Assembly (NCBI RefSeq): GCF_019977335.1
Contig: NZ_AP024653.1
Location: 1,736,001 to 1,800,000 of the forward strand
Direction: 5' to 3'
Origin: Arthrobacter sp. NicSoilB4
Lineage (GTDB): Bacteria > Actinomycetota > Actinomycetes > Actinomycetales > Micrococcaceae
Length of the DNA: 64,000 nt
Within the stretch, counting starts at the first letter, position 1. Each line of letters begins with the position of its first letter. The notes under the pieces were generated by a model, which did not search any database, was not told where the DNA came from, and saw only the letters and a list, made by a program, of their open reading frames with translations. Both the position numbers and the translations under genes were made by a program. Below, piece after piece: positions 1 through 11,022 of this stretch.

Positions 1-2
1 CC

Positions 3-2524
<2,522 letters not shown>

Positions 2525-2528
<4 letters not shown>

Positions 2529-2953
2529 ACAAGGCCATCATCAAATGTCCCCATTGCGGCAAATCCAACCGCGTGCCGGCCGCCGCCGACGGCCGGCCGC
2601 GTTGCGGGAATTGCCACCGGGAGCTTCCCTGGGTGGTTGAAGCGGGCGACGACGACTTCGGCGAGATCGCCGAACGGTCCGGCGTACCGGCGCTGGTGGA
2701 CTTCTGGGCGGTATGGTGCGGACCCTGCCGGATGGTGAGCCCGGTGCTGGACCAGTTGGCACACGAACGCGCGGGGCAGATCAAACTTGTGAAGGTCGAT
2801 GTGGACCACTCGCCGCAGCTCTCCGCCAGATTCGCGATTCAGGCAGTGCCAACGTTGATGGTCATCGTCGATGGCAATATTGTCGCGAGGCAGGCCGGCG
2901 CAGCTCCCGCCCCTGTGCTGAGGTCCTGGTTGGAGGAGGCCCTCAGGAAGTAG
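2525..2953 (+). CDS. Thioredoxin with N-terminal zinc ribbon (thioredoxin-2 type)
   Basis: A 142-aa thioredoxin that reduces protein disulfides in the cytosol. The N-terminus carries two Cys pairs (CPHC near residue 8 and CGNC near residue 31), the zinc ribbon seen in TrxC/thioredoxin-2 proteins. The thioredoxin domain follows, with active site WCGPC near residue 65 and the cis-Pro region AVPTLMV. The ATG overlaps the clpB stop by 4 bases, and no separate promoter fits between them. Coupling of an oxidation-responsive thioredoxin to a disaggregase suggests joint repair of stress-damaged protein; that is inference from the gene order. Confidence 0.93.
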
Positions 2954-3033
2954 CTGAAGGACAGCGGACGACGCCACAACGCTCGGCACTGCGGTTGTCA
3001 GTGGCGCTAATTAGACCGGGGCGAAGAGCACGG

Positions 3034-3969
3034 CTAGGCAGCTCGACGGGACTCGACGAGATTCGGCACTCCTCCGAAGGAGGCCAAGGTCCGGGCGGTC
3101 TCCACGAACTCACGTGCCAGCCCGTCATTGACATCAGTGCGCCACGCAATCGACAGCGGAGAGGGCGGGACGTCTCGGACCGGGATGAAAGACAGCCCTG
3201 GACGGTCATAGAAACGCTGGGTGGAGGCCTGGGTGAACGCTATGCCCCGCTCACCCATGATGGCTTCGAAACATTCGTCGACGGTGGCTACCTGAGTGCC
3301 CAGACGGACCGGCTGCCCGCCGCGGGCCTGGGTGGCGAGCCAGAAATCCCTCCACTTATCCGGCGCCTTGCGGGCGACGAAGGGCTCATCAACGACCTGT
3401 TCCACCGAGACCTCGGGCAGCCCGGCAAAGCGGGAACTGCTCGCAACCACGAGGACCCGCGGCTCAATGAACAATGTCTCCATGGCGAGCCAGTCGGCGG
3501 CGGGCAGGGGAGGCCGCACAAATGCCACGTCAGCGCTTCCATCGGCAAGACCCGCTGTGGGGTCGGCGAAATCGAACGATCGCATCTGGACGTGGATTTC
3601 CGGGTGGTTGTTTTTGAAGGCGGCGAGAATCCGCGGCGTCAGTTCGGCAGCCGCGTTGGCCTGAAAGCCGACTATCAAAGTGCCCCTCACGCCGCTGGCG
3701 ACCTCACGCGTCAGCGAAACGGCGCGCTCCGCGGCGGATAAAAGCCGCTTAGCTTCGCCCAGTAGCACATCCCCTGCGCTGGTCAGGGAGACGCTGCGGC
3801 TGGTTCGGATCAGCAGGGGAGTGCCGAGCGAATGTTCGAGCTTCCGTATCTGGACGCTGAGGGATGGCTGCGCGATATGGAGCCGGGAGGCGGCTCGCCC
3901 GAAATGCAGTTCTTCCGCAACGGCGACGAAGTACTGCAGGACGCGCAGGTCTAGCTGTGGCTGTTGCAT
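3034..3969 (-). CDS. LysR-family transcriptional regulator
   Basis: A 311-aa LysR regulator. The N-terminal winged helix-turn-helix covers about residues 8-67 (LQYFVAVAEELHFGRAA, then QPSLSVQIRKLE), followed by the linker helix and a two-lobed effector-binding domain. It is transcribed divergently from the SCP2-like/hydrolase/dehydrogenase genes with a 216-bp shared promoter region that holds a T-N11-A site at 4005-4019. LysR proteins usually activate the divergent operon when their small-molecule inducer is bound, so that operon is the likely target. The inducer cannot be read from the sequence. The gene converges on the thioredoxin gene. Confidence 0.93.
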   Translation of the reverse strand: MQQPQLDLRVLQYFVAVAEELHFGRAASRLHIAQPSLSVQIRKLEHSLGTPLLIRTSRSVSLTSAGDVLLGEAKRLLSAAERAVSLTREVASGVRGTLIVGFQANAAAELTPRILAAFKNNHPEIHVQMRSFDFADPTAGLADGSADVAFVRPPLPAADWLAMETLFIEPRVLVVASSSRFAGLPEVSVEQVVDEPFVARKAPDKWRDFWLATQARGGQPVRLGTQVATVDECFEAIMGERGIAFTQASTQRFYDRPGLSFIPVRDVPPSPLSIAWRTDVNDGLAREFVETARTLASFGGVPNLVESRRAA

Positions 3970-4004
3970 CGTTCAACTGTAAGCTCCGCCACAATCGGGG
4001 TCCA

Positions 4005-4019
4005 ATAGTTTCGGGCTAT
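4005..4019. promoter_or_regulatory. Candidate LysR-box (ATAG-N7-CTAT)
   Basis: The inverted repeat ATAG-N7-CTAT, which contains the T-N11-A signature of LysR-type binding sites, lies 35 bp upstream of the lysR ATG and about 165 bp upstream of the SCP2-like gene. Its position between divergent genes fits an autoregulatory and activating site. The short arms mean it could occur by chance. Confidence 0.45.
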
Positions 4020-4185
4020 CGGTGGATAGGGCACAGGTATTGGACCGCTCGGGGTCACGGGGGCTGCAATGGAAACAGCGAAGGGTTGCCAACGGAGATA
4101 GCCACCAAGCACTCCAGGAACCACGCTTTCGAGGCTCGGGCAGAGAAGCCCGACCCTCCGCGAGTCCAACGAGAGGAACAATGAC

Positions 4186-4593
4186 ATGACGGTCGCAACA
4201 CGTGCCCCTTCCGTAGAATCCTGGGTTCAGAGCTTCACTGAGGCCAACAACCAGGACCCGGAAATCCAGGCCCACGGAAAGTACTTCACCTGCTCCTACC
4301 TCCTGGACATGGAGGCGCACACCTTTGTTGTCCGGGTGGAATCGGGCACCATCGCCCAGATTTCCGTGGACCCGGGACCCATTGAGGTGCCCTACCAGTT
4401 CGCCATCCGGGCCAGCGCCCACACCTGGGGTGAATTCGGCAAGCCAGTCCCGGCCCCCATGTACCACGGCATCTGGGCCGCCACTTTCCAGCGCGATATG
4501 AAGCTGGAAGGCGAAGTCCTGGTCCTGATGCAGAACCTGCGCTGCATCACCCGCCAGATCGAACTGCTGCGCTCCACCGGCGCACCCGTCTAG
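4186..4593 (+). CDS. SCP2/sterol-carrier-like small protein
   Basis: A 135-aa soluble protein with no signal peptide or membrane segment. The pattern of strands (YLLDMEAHTFVVRVESG, then DPGPIEVPYQFAIRAS) and a C-terminal amphipathic stretch resembles the SCP2-like lipid-binding fold that actinobacteria often encode beside acyl-substrate enzymes. This is a fold-level guess. The ATG follows a GAGAGG ribosome site by 9 bases. The alpha/beta hydrolase starts 18 bases after its stop, so both probably share a transcript and a substrate. It may bind or present a hydrophobic substrate to the hydrolase. Confidence 0.7.
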   Translation: MTVATRAPSVESWVQSFTEANNQDPEIQAHGKYFTCSYLLDMEAHTFVVRVESGTIAQISVDPGPIEVPYQFAIRASAHTWGEFGKPVPAPMYHGIWAATFQRDMKLEGEVLVLMQNLRCITRQIELLRSTGAPV

Positions 4594-4611
4594 ACCATAG
4601 GAGTTCCTGAC

Positions 4612-5472
4612 ATGAGCAAAATTTCCCCCGTCACCGGCCACTACGTCACCGTCGACGTGGACGGCCTTGAATACAAGGTTTTCTACCTCGAAAACGGCCA
4701 GGGCCAGCCCCTGGTCTGCCAGCACACCGCCGGAGCCCACAACCATCAGTGGCGCGGCCTGCTGGAGGACCCGGAGATCACCGCCAATTACCGCGTCATC
4801 GCCTACGACCTCCCCCGCCACGGCAAATCGGACCCCCCTGAAAACACTGAGTGGTGGACCGAGGAGTACCAGCTCAGCGCGGACCACTTCGCTAACTTCA
4901 TCGTCGCCCTTGTCGATGCACTGGAACTGGTTGACCCCATCTTCATGGGATCCTCCTTCGGCGGCAACATAGCGCTGCAGCTCGCCCACCGCTTCCCGGA
5001 GAGGTTCGACGCCGTCATCCCCGTGGAGGGAGCGGACCACTCACCGGGCTTCTACCTCGACTGGTGGCAGCACCCCCATGCCAATGCCGCTCAGGTGTGC
5101 GGCAGCGGCACTTGGGATCTCATGGCCCCGCAATCGCCGGAGGCCGACCGTTGGAAGACCTGGTTCTACTACACTCAGGGTTCCGAGGCGTTCAAGGGTG
5201 ATCTGTACTTCTATTCGGTGGACCACGATCTGCGCGGCAAACTGGGCGAAATCCAGACGAACAAATGCGCGGTGGTCTTGATGACCGGCGAGTACGACTA
5301 CCTCACTACGCCTGAAGACGGAGCGCGCACGGCCAGCCAGATCCCGGGTGCCGAGTTCATCGAGATGAAGGCTATCGGGCACTTCCCTATGAGCGAGAAC
5401 TACCCGGTTTTTAAGGGATATCTCGTTCAGGCTCTGGACCTGATCCGCACCAAGACAACGGTCGGAGCCTAG
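4612..5472 (+). CDS. Alpha/beta-fold hydrolase
   Basis: A 286-aa cytosolic alpha/beta hydrolase. The nucleophile elbow is GSSFGGN near residue 109, an oxyanion segment precedes it (CQHTAGAH near residue 36), and the catalytic His lies in AIGHFPMSEN near residue 262. The acid is probably the Asp in GEYDYLTTPED. AGGAG lies 8 bases before the ATG. The gene sits between an SCP2-like protein and a succinate-semialdehyde dehydrogenase under a LysR gene, so hydrolysis of an ester or lactone whose product feeds C4 metabolism is plausible. The actual substrate is unknown. Confidence 0.88.
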   Translation: MSKISPVTGHYVTVDVDGLEYKVFYLENGQGQPLVCQHTAGAHNHQWRGLLEDPEITANYRVIAYDLPRHGKSDPPENTEWWTEEYQLSADHFANFIVALVDALELVDPIFMGSSFGGNIALQLAHRFPERFDAVIPVEGADHSPGFYLDWWQHPHANAAQVCGSGTWDLMAPQSPEADRWKTWFYYTQGSEAFKGDLYFYSVDHDLRGKLGEIQTNKCAVVLMTGEYDYLTTPEDGARTASQIPGAEFIEMKAIGHFPMSENYPVFKGYLVQALDLIRTKTTVGA

Positions 5473-5490
5473 CCGGTTCTCGCCTAAGGC

Positions 5491-5522
5491 GTCGGTGCCG
5501 ACCCAACGGGGTCGGCACCGAC
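5491..5522 (+). terminator. Strong stem-loop after the hydrolase gene
   Basis: A perfect 14-bp stem (GTCGGTGCCGACCC, bases 5491-5504, paired with 5509-5522) with loop AACG. No U-tract follows, which is common for actinobacterial terminators. It lies 18 bases past the hydrolase stop and 136 bases before gabD, so the dehydrogenase may be only partly co-transcribed with the two upstream genes. Confidence 0.75.
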
Positions 5523-5658
5523 CCTGCCACCTCAATGGTGAAAGACACAGAAGATTTATCCTCTTCATGCCCTGCCTCTGGCAGCCGGACCGCACGAAAC
5601 TGCTGACGGTCGGGCCGCACGCCTCTACGACTTCCCTAAACCCCTTGGAGATAGAACG

Positions 5659-7140
5659 ATGTCAATAAACGCCCAGCGTGAAGCCGCCCTGCTGGCGTCC
5701 GTGCCGACTGGCCTGCTGATCAACGGCGAGTGGCGTCCGGCCGCGTCAGGGAAGACCTTCGACGTCGAGGACCCCGCCACCGGCAAGGTCCTGCTGAGCC
5801 TTGCCGACGCCGGGCCGGAAGACGGGGCGGCGGCACTGGATGCTGCGGTCGCCGCGCAGGATTCCTGGGCGAAGGTTCCCCCGCGGGAGCGTGGGGAGAT
5901 CCTGCGCCGGGCCTTCGAGCTCGTCACTGAACGGGCCGAGGACTTCGCGCTGCTGATGACGCTGGAGATGGGCAAGCCGCTGGCCGAGGCCCGCGGCGAG
6001 GTCACGTACGGTGCGGAGTTCCTGCGCTGGTTCTCCGAGGAGGCCGTGCGCGCCTTCGGCCGGTACTCGGTGTCCCCGGACGGGAAGTCCCGGCTGCTGG
6101 TGACGAAGAAGCCGGTGGGCCCGTGCCTGCTCATCACACCGTGGAACTTCCCGCTGGCCATGGCCACCCGCAAGGTTGCCCCCGCGGTCGCCGCGGGCTG
6201 CACCATGGTGCTGAAGTCAGCGAACCTGACTCCGCTGACCTCCCAGCTGTTCGCCGCCGTGATGCTGGAGGCCGGGCTGCCCGCCGGCGTGCTCAACCTC
6301 ATCCCGACCTCCACGGCGGGGGCCACCACGGGTCCGCTGATCAAGGATTCCCGGCTTCGGAAGCTCTCCTTCACCGGTTCCACCGAGGTCGGTCGCCGGC
6401 TGCTCGCGGACGCGTCCGAGACGGTCCTGCGGACCTCGATGGAGCTCGGCGGGAACGCCCCGTTCGTGGTGTTCGAGGACGCCGACCTCGACGCCGCGGT
6501 CACCGGGGCAATGCTCGCGAAGCTGCGAAACATGGGCGAGGCGTGCACCGCAGCCAACCGGTTCATCGTGCACGAATCCGTCGCGGAGGAGTTCGCGAAG
6601 AAGTTCGCCGCCAAGATGGCCGGCATGACCATCGCCCGGGGCACCGAGGCCGAGTCCAAGGTGGGCCCGCTGATCGATGCGAAGAGCCGGGACAAGGTCC
6701 ACGAGCTGGTCACCGACGCCGTGAGCGATGGTGCCGTCCTAATCATGGGCGGATCACCCGTGGACGGTCCGGGGTACTTCTACGAACCCACCCTTCTCCT
6801 CGACGTGCGTGAAGGCGCCCGGATCCTGTCCGAGGAGATCTTCGGGCCCGTCGCGCCGATCATCACCTTCGCCACCGAGGATGAGGCGGTCCGGCTGGCG
6901 AACAATACCGAGTACGGACTCGTCGCCTACGTCTTCACGAGGGACCTCAACCGGGGCATCCGGATGGGCGAACGCCTCGAAACCGGCATGCTGGGCCTGA
7001 ACGCGGGCGTCATCTCCAACGCCGCGGCACCCTTCGGCGGGGTCAAGCAGTCCGGCCTCGGACGCGAAGGCGGCCTCGAGGGCCTCGAGGAATACCTCTA
7101 CACCCAGTACATCGGCATCGCCGACCCCTACGCCAGCTGA
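5659..7140 (+). CDS. gabD: NAD(P)-dependent succinate-semialdehyde dehydrogenase
   Basis: A 493-aa aldehyde dehydrogenase of the GabD type, which oxidises succinate semialdehyde to succinate. Visible hallmarks are ITPWNFPLAM (cofactor loop) near residue 158, FTGSTEVG near 238, the catalytic Glu in MELGGNAP near 261, and the catalytic Cys in GEACTAANRF near 295. Length and motifs match the family. GGAGA lies about 9 bases before the ATG. It ends the LysR-linked group and may finish a route from a hydrolysed ester, lactone or GABA-like compound into the TCA cycle. Neither a transaminase nor a hydroxybutyrate dehydrogenase is nearby, so the pathway is incomplete here. Confidence 0.92.
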   Translation: MSINAQREAALLASVPTGLLINGEWRPAASGKTFDVEDPATGKVLLSLADAGPEDGAAALDAAVAAQDSWAKVPPRERGEILRRAFELVTERAEDFALLMTLEMGKPLAEARGEVTYGAEFLRWFSEEAVRAFGRYSVSPDGKSRLLVTKKPVGPCLLITPWNFPLAMATRKVAPAVAAGCTMVLKSANLTPLTSQLFAAVMLEAGLPAGVLNLIPTSTAGATTGPLIKDSRLRKLSFTGSTEVGRRLLADASETVLRTSMELGGNAPFVVFEDADLDAAVTGAMLAKLRNMGEACTAANRFIVHESVAEEFAKKFAAKMAGMTIARGTEAESKVGPLIDAKSRDKVHELVTDAVSDGAVLIMGGSPVDGPGYFYEPTLLLDVREGARILSEEIFGPVAPIITFATEDEAVRLANNTEYGLVAYVFTRDLNRGIRMGERLETGMLGLNAGVISNAAAPFGGVKQSGLGREGGLEGLEEYLYTQYIGIADPYAS

Positions 7141-7173
7141 CCACGGCGGTAGACTTACACCCCAAACCGCAGG

Positions 7174-7204
7174 GGGTCTCCCGTTCTCGAAACATGGGAG
7201 GCCC
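7174..7204 (+). terminator. Terminator after gabD
   Basis: The stem GGGTCTCCC (7174-7182) pairs with GGGAGGCCC (7196-7204) with one wobble pair, has a 13-base loop, and is followed by TTT. It lies 33 bases beyond the gabD stop. Confidence 0.65.
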
Positions 7205-7224
7205 TTTGCTGCGTGCGCGGTTCT

Positions 7225-7505
7225 GGACTTCGGGGGGAGAGGTTCTGAGGGGCATTTCCCGGTCATGCGGCTCTCGACGCTACCGACCATGAAGGGGATG
7301 AACGGATATGGAATCGTTATGTGGCGCCTAGCGACCGACAGTCCTGCGAGGTCAGCCCAAGAGCCCGCAATGAGCGAGGGCATGACCAGGTTGCTCCCGA
7401 AGGTGGAGTTGAATGGCTCGTTCAACTTCATCGAGACAGAGAAACGCCGCACCCGTTCAATGCGGGTGCGGCTGTTTGGGAGGTCTTTGGTGGGGACAAT
7501 CGGGG
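7225..7505. repeat. Dispersed repeat, module gamma (copy 1)
   Basis: About 280 bp that align by eye with 53795-54066: both run through GGTCATGCGGCTCTCGACGC, a stretch around GAGCGAGGGCATGACCAGG, and a hairpin near the end. Here the hairpin is GCCGCACCC (7446-7454) paired with GGGTGCGGC (7464-7472). The module stops at the palindrome at 7506. Open frames in it show no conserved product between the two copies and look spurious. Confidence 0.8.
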
Positions 7506-7522
7506 TGTGGACAGTGTCCACA
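7506..7522. repeat. Palindrome bordering repeat core 1
   Basis: TGTGGACA-G-TGTCCACA, perfect 8-bp arms around one base. It marks the junction of module gamma and the tRNA-like core. The same sequence recurs at 51872 and 54067, and a variant with GCAC in place of GGAC at 11966, 12135 and 44708. Confidence 0.85.
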
Positions 7523-7660
7523 GTTTGGGTCGCGGACTGGGTCGTACGGGTGCCGGACTGGGCCGGGTTGCGGAGGTTTTCGGGGGAGTGGCGGAAGTTC
7601 AGGGGTGGAACCCGGTTCGAGTCCCACCTCGGGCACGTGTTTTCCCTGTTCAGGGGCTTG
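7523..7660 (+). repeat. tRNA-Leu-like repeat core (copy 1)
   Basis: The core contains GAGTGGCGGAA at 7586, like the acceptor/D-arm start of a tRNA-Leu, and GGTTCGAGTCCCACC TCGGGCA ending at 7634, like its T loop, 3' T stem and acceptor strand. The two parts are separated by only about 20 bases, so the anticodon and variable arms are missing and the 5' T-stem strand no longer pairs. A small CCCTG/CAGGG hairpin follows. It cannot fold as a working tRNA. Other copies are at 11989, 44731 and 51700. Confidence 0.75.
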
Positions 7661-8112
7661 CCGGCTTCTGAGTGTGAACAAATCTTTTCCCTGATGGGCC
7701 CCTCGGGGGCCTATTTTTGTTGGTGGTCGGGGGCTGGTTGACTCCTTCTCGTGGTTTCAGGCAGCGGTGGCGCTGCATACTCGTTCATTGCCGGGTACGC
7801 CTGGAGCCGCATGACTGGACGCTGTCCGGGGGAGCGTCGACGCCTTGGCTGGGACGTCGTGACTGTTCATGGCGACGTTGCTAGGTACGTGAATGACTTG
7901 GTGGGGTTTGTTGGCGGTCGGGCGCTAGCGCGTTTCTTGAGCCCCGGGGTCTGTCCGGTCGGCACGGGCGAGTACCTGACCGGTGAGCGTCATCTCCGAC
8001 GGCACTCCCAGAGCAACCAGTGCACAGTTCCTTGCGGTGAGGTCTTGGTCGATCGGGGGATGCGCGGGCATATCCGAGGAGGGCCTGGTCATTGTTTTGC
8101 ACGTCCCGTTTA
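7661..8112. repeat. Dispersed repeat, module alpha (copy 1)
   Basis: About 450 bp homologous to 44873-45318. Shared parts include a GGGCCCC stem-loop with TATTTTT at 7696-7718, CTCCTTCTCGTGGTT, CATGACTGGACGCT, GGCGACGTTGC and a final block containing TCCAAGAGCAACCAG-like sequence. On the minus strand both copies keep a short frame reading LVALGV-SE-T before a stop, near 7930-8080 here, which may be the relic of a gene tail. No complete gene is visible. Confidence 0.75.
7696..7718 (+). terminator. Intrinsic terminator inside module alpha
   Basis: GGGCCCC-TC-GGGGGCC followed by TATTTTT is a classic intrinsic terminator. The same structure occurs in the second alpha copy at 44902-44923. Confidence 0.75.
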
Positions 8113-8261
8113 GCCCCCCAGCACCGGGCAATCTTGCGGGCGGGTCTTACGGGAATCCACCGGCCCGCAAACGCGGCGATCGTGATCGGGAAAGCTTGGG
8201 TAATGCTTGCTCCGGTGTGGGACCGCTATCCGAACGGCAGAATAACCAGAGGGCAAGGACG

Positions 8262-8972
8262 CTAAAGGTCTTCAGGTAGTTTCAAAAGCTCGCTAAGCTC
8301 CGTTTCATACGCAGCTTTAGGGGCGTTGAGGGATTCCATGTGAGGGTCATCTTCAGAGTCCACCGGACGGTAACGCCAGGTGCCCTTCCAGCGGGCCAGC
8401 CCGACTGCGTCCGTGTATTCAACTGTCCCTCTGACAACCTGCTTGTGAATGTCCCCGAGCTTCACTGAAGCCGGAATACCCAGGGGCACCACCAGCGGTA
8501 CCGTTGAGCGGCCGAACGGATCCCGAGGGTCCGGAACGATTTCTGGAAAGCTTGCCCTTACGGGCGGACGGCCATCAGCGAAGTGCCATTCTGCGTCGAT
8601 ATCCTTTGCTGCCCGGCTTGAAGTTAAGTGAAGGTTCCAGTGCGTAAAGCCTTCTACAGGATAAAACCAAAGGACGCCGACATTCGGCCTGCTTTGCAAG
8701 GCGAGGCCGAAGTGGGCCGCCCTTGCTGCCAGTTGAGCTGTTTGCTGGGCAGCTTCCGCCCGCGCTGCGGCTTCCGTGCTGGCGTCCGCCTTTTGTATCG
8801 CGACCATGGCACTTATTAGGCCGGCACCAACCGGGACAGTCAGAGAAAACGTGAGAGAGGGCACGACAAGAGGTAGCCCTGCAACGGCAACAAACACGAC
8901 TCCAAGCACGATTCGAAAGGCTATCTGCCGACGTTTCCGGCGCTTCTCGGAGGTCGTCGTCGCTCTCGTCAC
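8262..8972 (-). CDS. Hypothetical membrane protein, two N-terminal TM segments
   Basis: A 236-aa protein I do not recognise. A basic N-terminus (SEKRRKRR) is followed by two hydrophobic segments, about residues 18-37 and 41-60, then an Ala-rich helix (about 62-90) and a soluble C-terminal domain with mixed strands. The layout suggests a membrane-anchored protein with a cytosolic or periplasmic domain of unknown role. Codon use is ordinary for the window and the frame is long and clean, which supports a real gene. It is isolated in the repeat-rich region and divergent from the next gene. Confidence 0.7.
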   Translation of the reverse strand: MTRATTTSEKRRKRRQIAFRIVLGVVFVAVAGLPLVVPSLTFSLTVPVGAGLISAMVAIQKADASTEAAARAEAAQQTAQLAARAAHFGLALQSRPNVGVLWFYPVEGFTHWNLHLTSSRAAKDIDAEWHFADGRPPVRASFPEIVPDPRDPFGRSTVPLVVPLGIPASVKLGDIHKQVVRGTVEYTDAVGLARWKGTWRYRPVDSEDDPHMESLNAPKAAYETELSELLKLPEDL

Positions 8973-9129
8973 GAATGAAGCTAACCATAATCACTGCCGA
9001 GGTTGTTCCATGTTCTGGAACTGCGCCACCACTTAGTCGAACGCTGTTTGTGGGCGGGCGACCTACTGCTTTCCGACCCCAATGGCATTAGTCTGAGGCA
9101 GAAGACTCGTTGGGACATCGGAGTGCCTC

Positions 9130-9498
9130 ATGCATGACAGCAGTGCGGCCTTCACAATCGCATTCCCCGAGGCGAGGAAAACCAGAACGGCCAGCACTCT
9201 GGCCACGGTTTTCTTCTTGATGTTCTGGATCCTGTGGGGTGTCGACCTATTCGGGGCACCAAGTGTTCCGGAACTGCCTTGGTTCACTATTGCGCTAATC
9301 CCATTCGCACTGTTCTTAGGTTTTTCCATCTATGGATGGCGGAAGCAGAGAGAGCTCGCACCCCTTCTCAATCGCCGATTCGAAGAAGAGTTTGCCGCGC
9401 ACACCCAGGAGGAATACCCACCAGACGTGGACATCTTGAAAGTGCGACGGTCGATAGCCGTCAAGAGACCGGACGGGTCTGTATGTCTTTGGGCGTGA
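9130..9498 (+). CDS. Small hypothetical two-TM membrane protein
   Basis: A 122-aa protein with two hydrophobic segments (about residues 22-41, STLATVFFLMFWILWGV, and 50-69, WFTIALIPFALFLGFSIYG), then a charged C-terminal tail. No family recognised. AGTGC rather than a clear ribosome site precedes the ATG. It is divergent from the 236-aa membrane protein, with 157 bases between the start codons, so both may be regulated from the same stretch. Confidence 0.6.
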   Translation: MHDSSAAFTIAFPEARKTRTASTLATVFFLMFWILWGVDLFGAPSVPELPWFTIALIPFALFLGFSIYGWRKQRELAPLLNRRFEEEFAAHTQEEYPPDVDILKVRRSIAVKRPDGSVCLWA

Positions 9499-9727
9499 AG
9501 CGAAATAGGGATGCCTTCAACGTGTTTCCCATGCGCTGAACCCGGGCCAATGCATCGTAAAAATCGTTCAGATTGTCCAGGCCGAGGGTGGCCCGGACGC
9601 GTCCGGTAAGCCGGTCCGTTAGGGGACCCTGATCGGGCGCTCCGCGTACGGCCGCATCGTCGGCCCAAACCGCGCAAACTATTTGTCGGAATGGGAACCT
9701 TTTCGGATCCTGCGGACACTACAAGGC

Positions 9728-10333
9728 ATGAGGCTAATGGGGGAAACCGACGAAGACCTGTGGCGTGAATGCGTTTCAGGCAACGCTGACGCATTCGGTG
9801 TCCTGTTCGACAGGCACGCGGACGCAGTCTTCAGGTACTGTCTGTCCCGCTGTGGTTCCTGGCACGACGCGGAGGAACTCGTCTCGATCACCTTCTTGGA
9901 GGCGTGGCGACAACGGAACAGGCTCAGACCCGAGAGGGACACTCTGCTGCCGTGGCTGCTCGGCGTGGCGACGAACGCGAACCGCAATCGCGCCAGGGGA
10001 TCCCGGCGGCACGCCGACTTCTTGGCCAGGCTGCCGCACTCCGATCCCCGGCACGGCCAACACGAAGCAGACCATGCAGAATCGGTCGCCTCAAGGATTG
10101 ACGCAGAACGGTCCGTCCGGGAGCTACTCGATACGACCGCCGGTCTGAATGACGGTGAACGTGACGTCGTAGTCCTTTGCCTGATGAACGACGTCGGCCA
10201 AGAAGAGGCCGCCAAGACCCTCGGCGTACGAATCGGCACAGTGAAATCGAGACTGCATCGCGCACGCGCCAAGCTGGGCGCCATGAACCGGGCACTAGAG
10301 CCCGCCGAACAAGTCGACACGATGATCGTTTAA
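9728..10333 (+). CDS. ECF-type RNA polymerase sigma factor
   Basis: A 201-aa sigma-70 family protein of the extracytoplasmic-function type, with region 2 (FGVLFDRHADAVFRYC and DAEELVSITFLEAWR) in the first third and region 4 (LNDGERDVVVLCLMNDVG, then KTLGVRIGTVKSRLHRARAKL) at the end. It redirects RNA polymerase to a small regulon. The ATG at 9728 or 9737 fits family N-termini better than the upstream TTG at 9683. The gene is followed after 11 bases by a single-TM protein that is probably its partner or regulator. Confidence 0.9.
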   Translation: MRLMGETDEDLWRECVSGNADAFGVLFDRHADAVFRYCLSRCGSWHDAEELVSITFLEAWRQRNRLRPERDTLLPWLLGVATNANRNRARGSRRHADFLARLPHSDPRHGQHEADHAESVASRIDAERSVRELLDTTAGLNDGERDVVVLCLMNDVGQEEAAKTLGVRIGTVKSRLHRARAKLGAMNRALEPAEQVDTMIV

Positions 10334-10344
10334 GCGAGGATGTC

Positions 10345-11016
10345 ATGAATCTGTCTGAAGTGACCTACCCGAGAGACACGAAGAACCGTGTCCAGAACCT
10401 CCTCGTCCAGGAAGCCCGCCGGACGCCCAAGCTAAGCCCGCGGTGGCGCAAACCGGCAATTCTGACTTTCGTCGGACTGGCACTGGCCGGCACCACGGCC
10501 GCCGGCGTCTATGTTGCCTTGGCGCCGGTGGACGACACAAGGGACATCCGCTGCTACTACCATGCCGACCTCACCACCAGACCTCCTGTTGTAGGGGTCC
10601 CCGGAGAAACGAAGAACCCCTACATCACCACCGGGACCTTCATCACCGGATTCGACACCAAGAGCAACCCAAACCCGGACGATAAGAACGCCGGAATGAA
10701 ACAGATCAACGACCCCATCAACCAGTGCAGCAAGGTATGGGATCTAGGAGAGATGAACCCCGGCGGACTCACTGATGACCTCATCCCGGACGGATTTGTG
10801 TCTCCGCCCCCCGGTCCTCGGGGGGCACGTCCCCTCCGTGAGGGTGCGGACAAGGACCAGAACGGCAACCCTCTCTGGCCCGGGCCGGTCAGCATGGCCC
10901 TCGGCAACTATGTTCCGTTTCTGACCGAGTGCGTCGTGGACAACACCGTCGCCGTCATCCCCGGCCCGGCCGAGGTCTGCGCCCAGCTCGGTATTCCTGC
11001 ACTCGACAAGAACTAG
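10345..11016 (+). CDS. Single-TM protein encoded with ECF sigma factor
   Basis: A 223-aa protein with a basic cytosolic N-terminus of about 35 residues, one TM helix (LTFVGLALAGTTAAGVYVAL, about 43-62) and an extracellular domain of about 160 residues with two Cys near its end (LTECVVDN and AEVCAQLG). The same topology is seen in actinobacterial proteins that follow ECF sigma genes and act as anti-sigma factors, but no zinc-type HxxxCxxC motif is present, so that role is unproven. The ATG at 10345 is preceded by GAGGA. A strong hairpin ends the two-gene unit. Confidence 0.75.
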   Translation: MNLSEVTYPRDTKNRVQNLLVQEARRTPKLSPRWRKPAILTFVGLALAGTTAAGVYVALAPVDDTRDIRCYYHADLTTRPPVVGVPGETKNPYITTGTFITGFDTKSNPNPDDKNAGMKQINDPINQCSKVWDLGEMNPGGLTDDLIPDGFVSPPPGPRGARPLREGADKDQNGNPLWPGPVSMALGNYVPFLTECVVDNTVAVIPGPAEVCAQLGIPALDKN

Positions 11017-11022
11017 ACAGTT

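Noticed and set aside
7506-7522. CRP/GlxR-type binding site at the palindromes
   Set aside because: The TGTG/CACA ends are similar, but the spacing between half-sites is 9 instead of 8 and the sites sit at repeat borders rather than promoters.
7523-7660. A functional tRNA-Leu gene
   Set aside because: The T loop, 3' T stem and acceptor strand are present, but the anticodon arm, variable arm and a pairing 5' T-stem strand are missing. It cannot fold as a tRNA.
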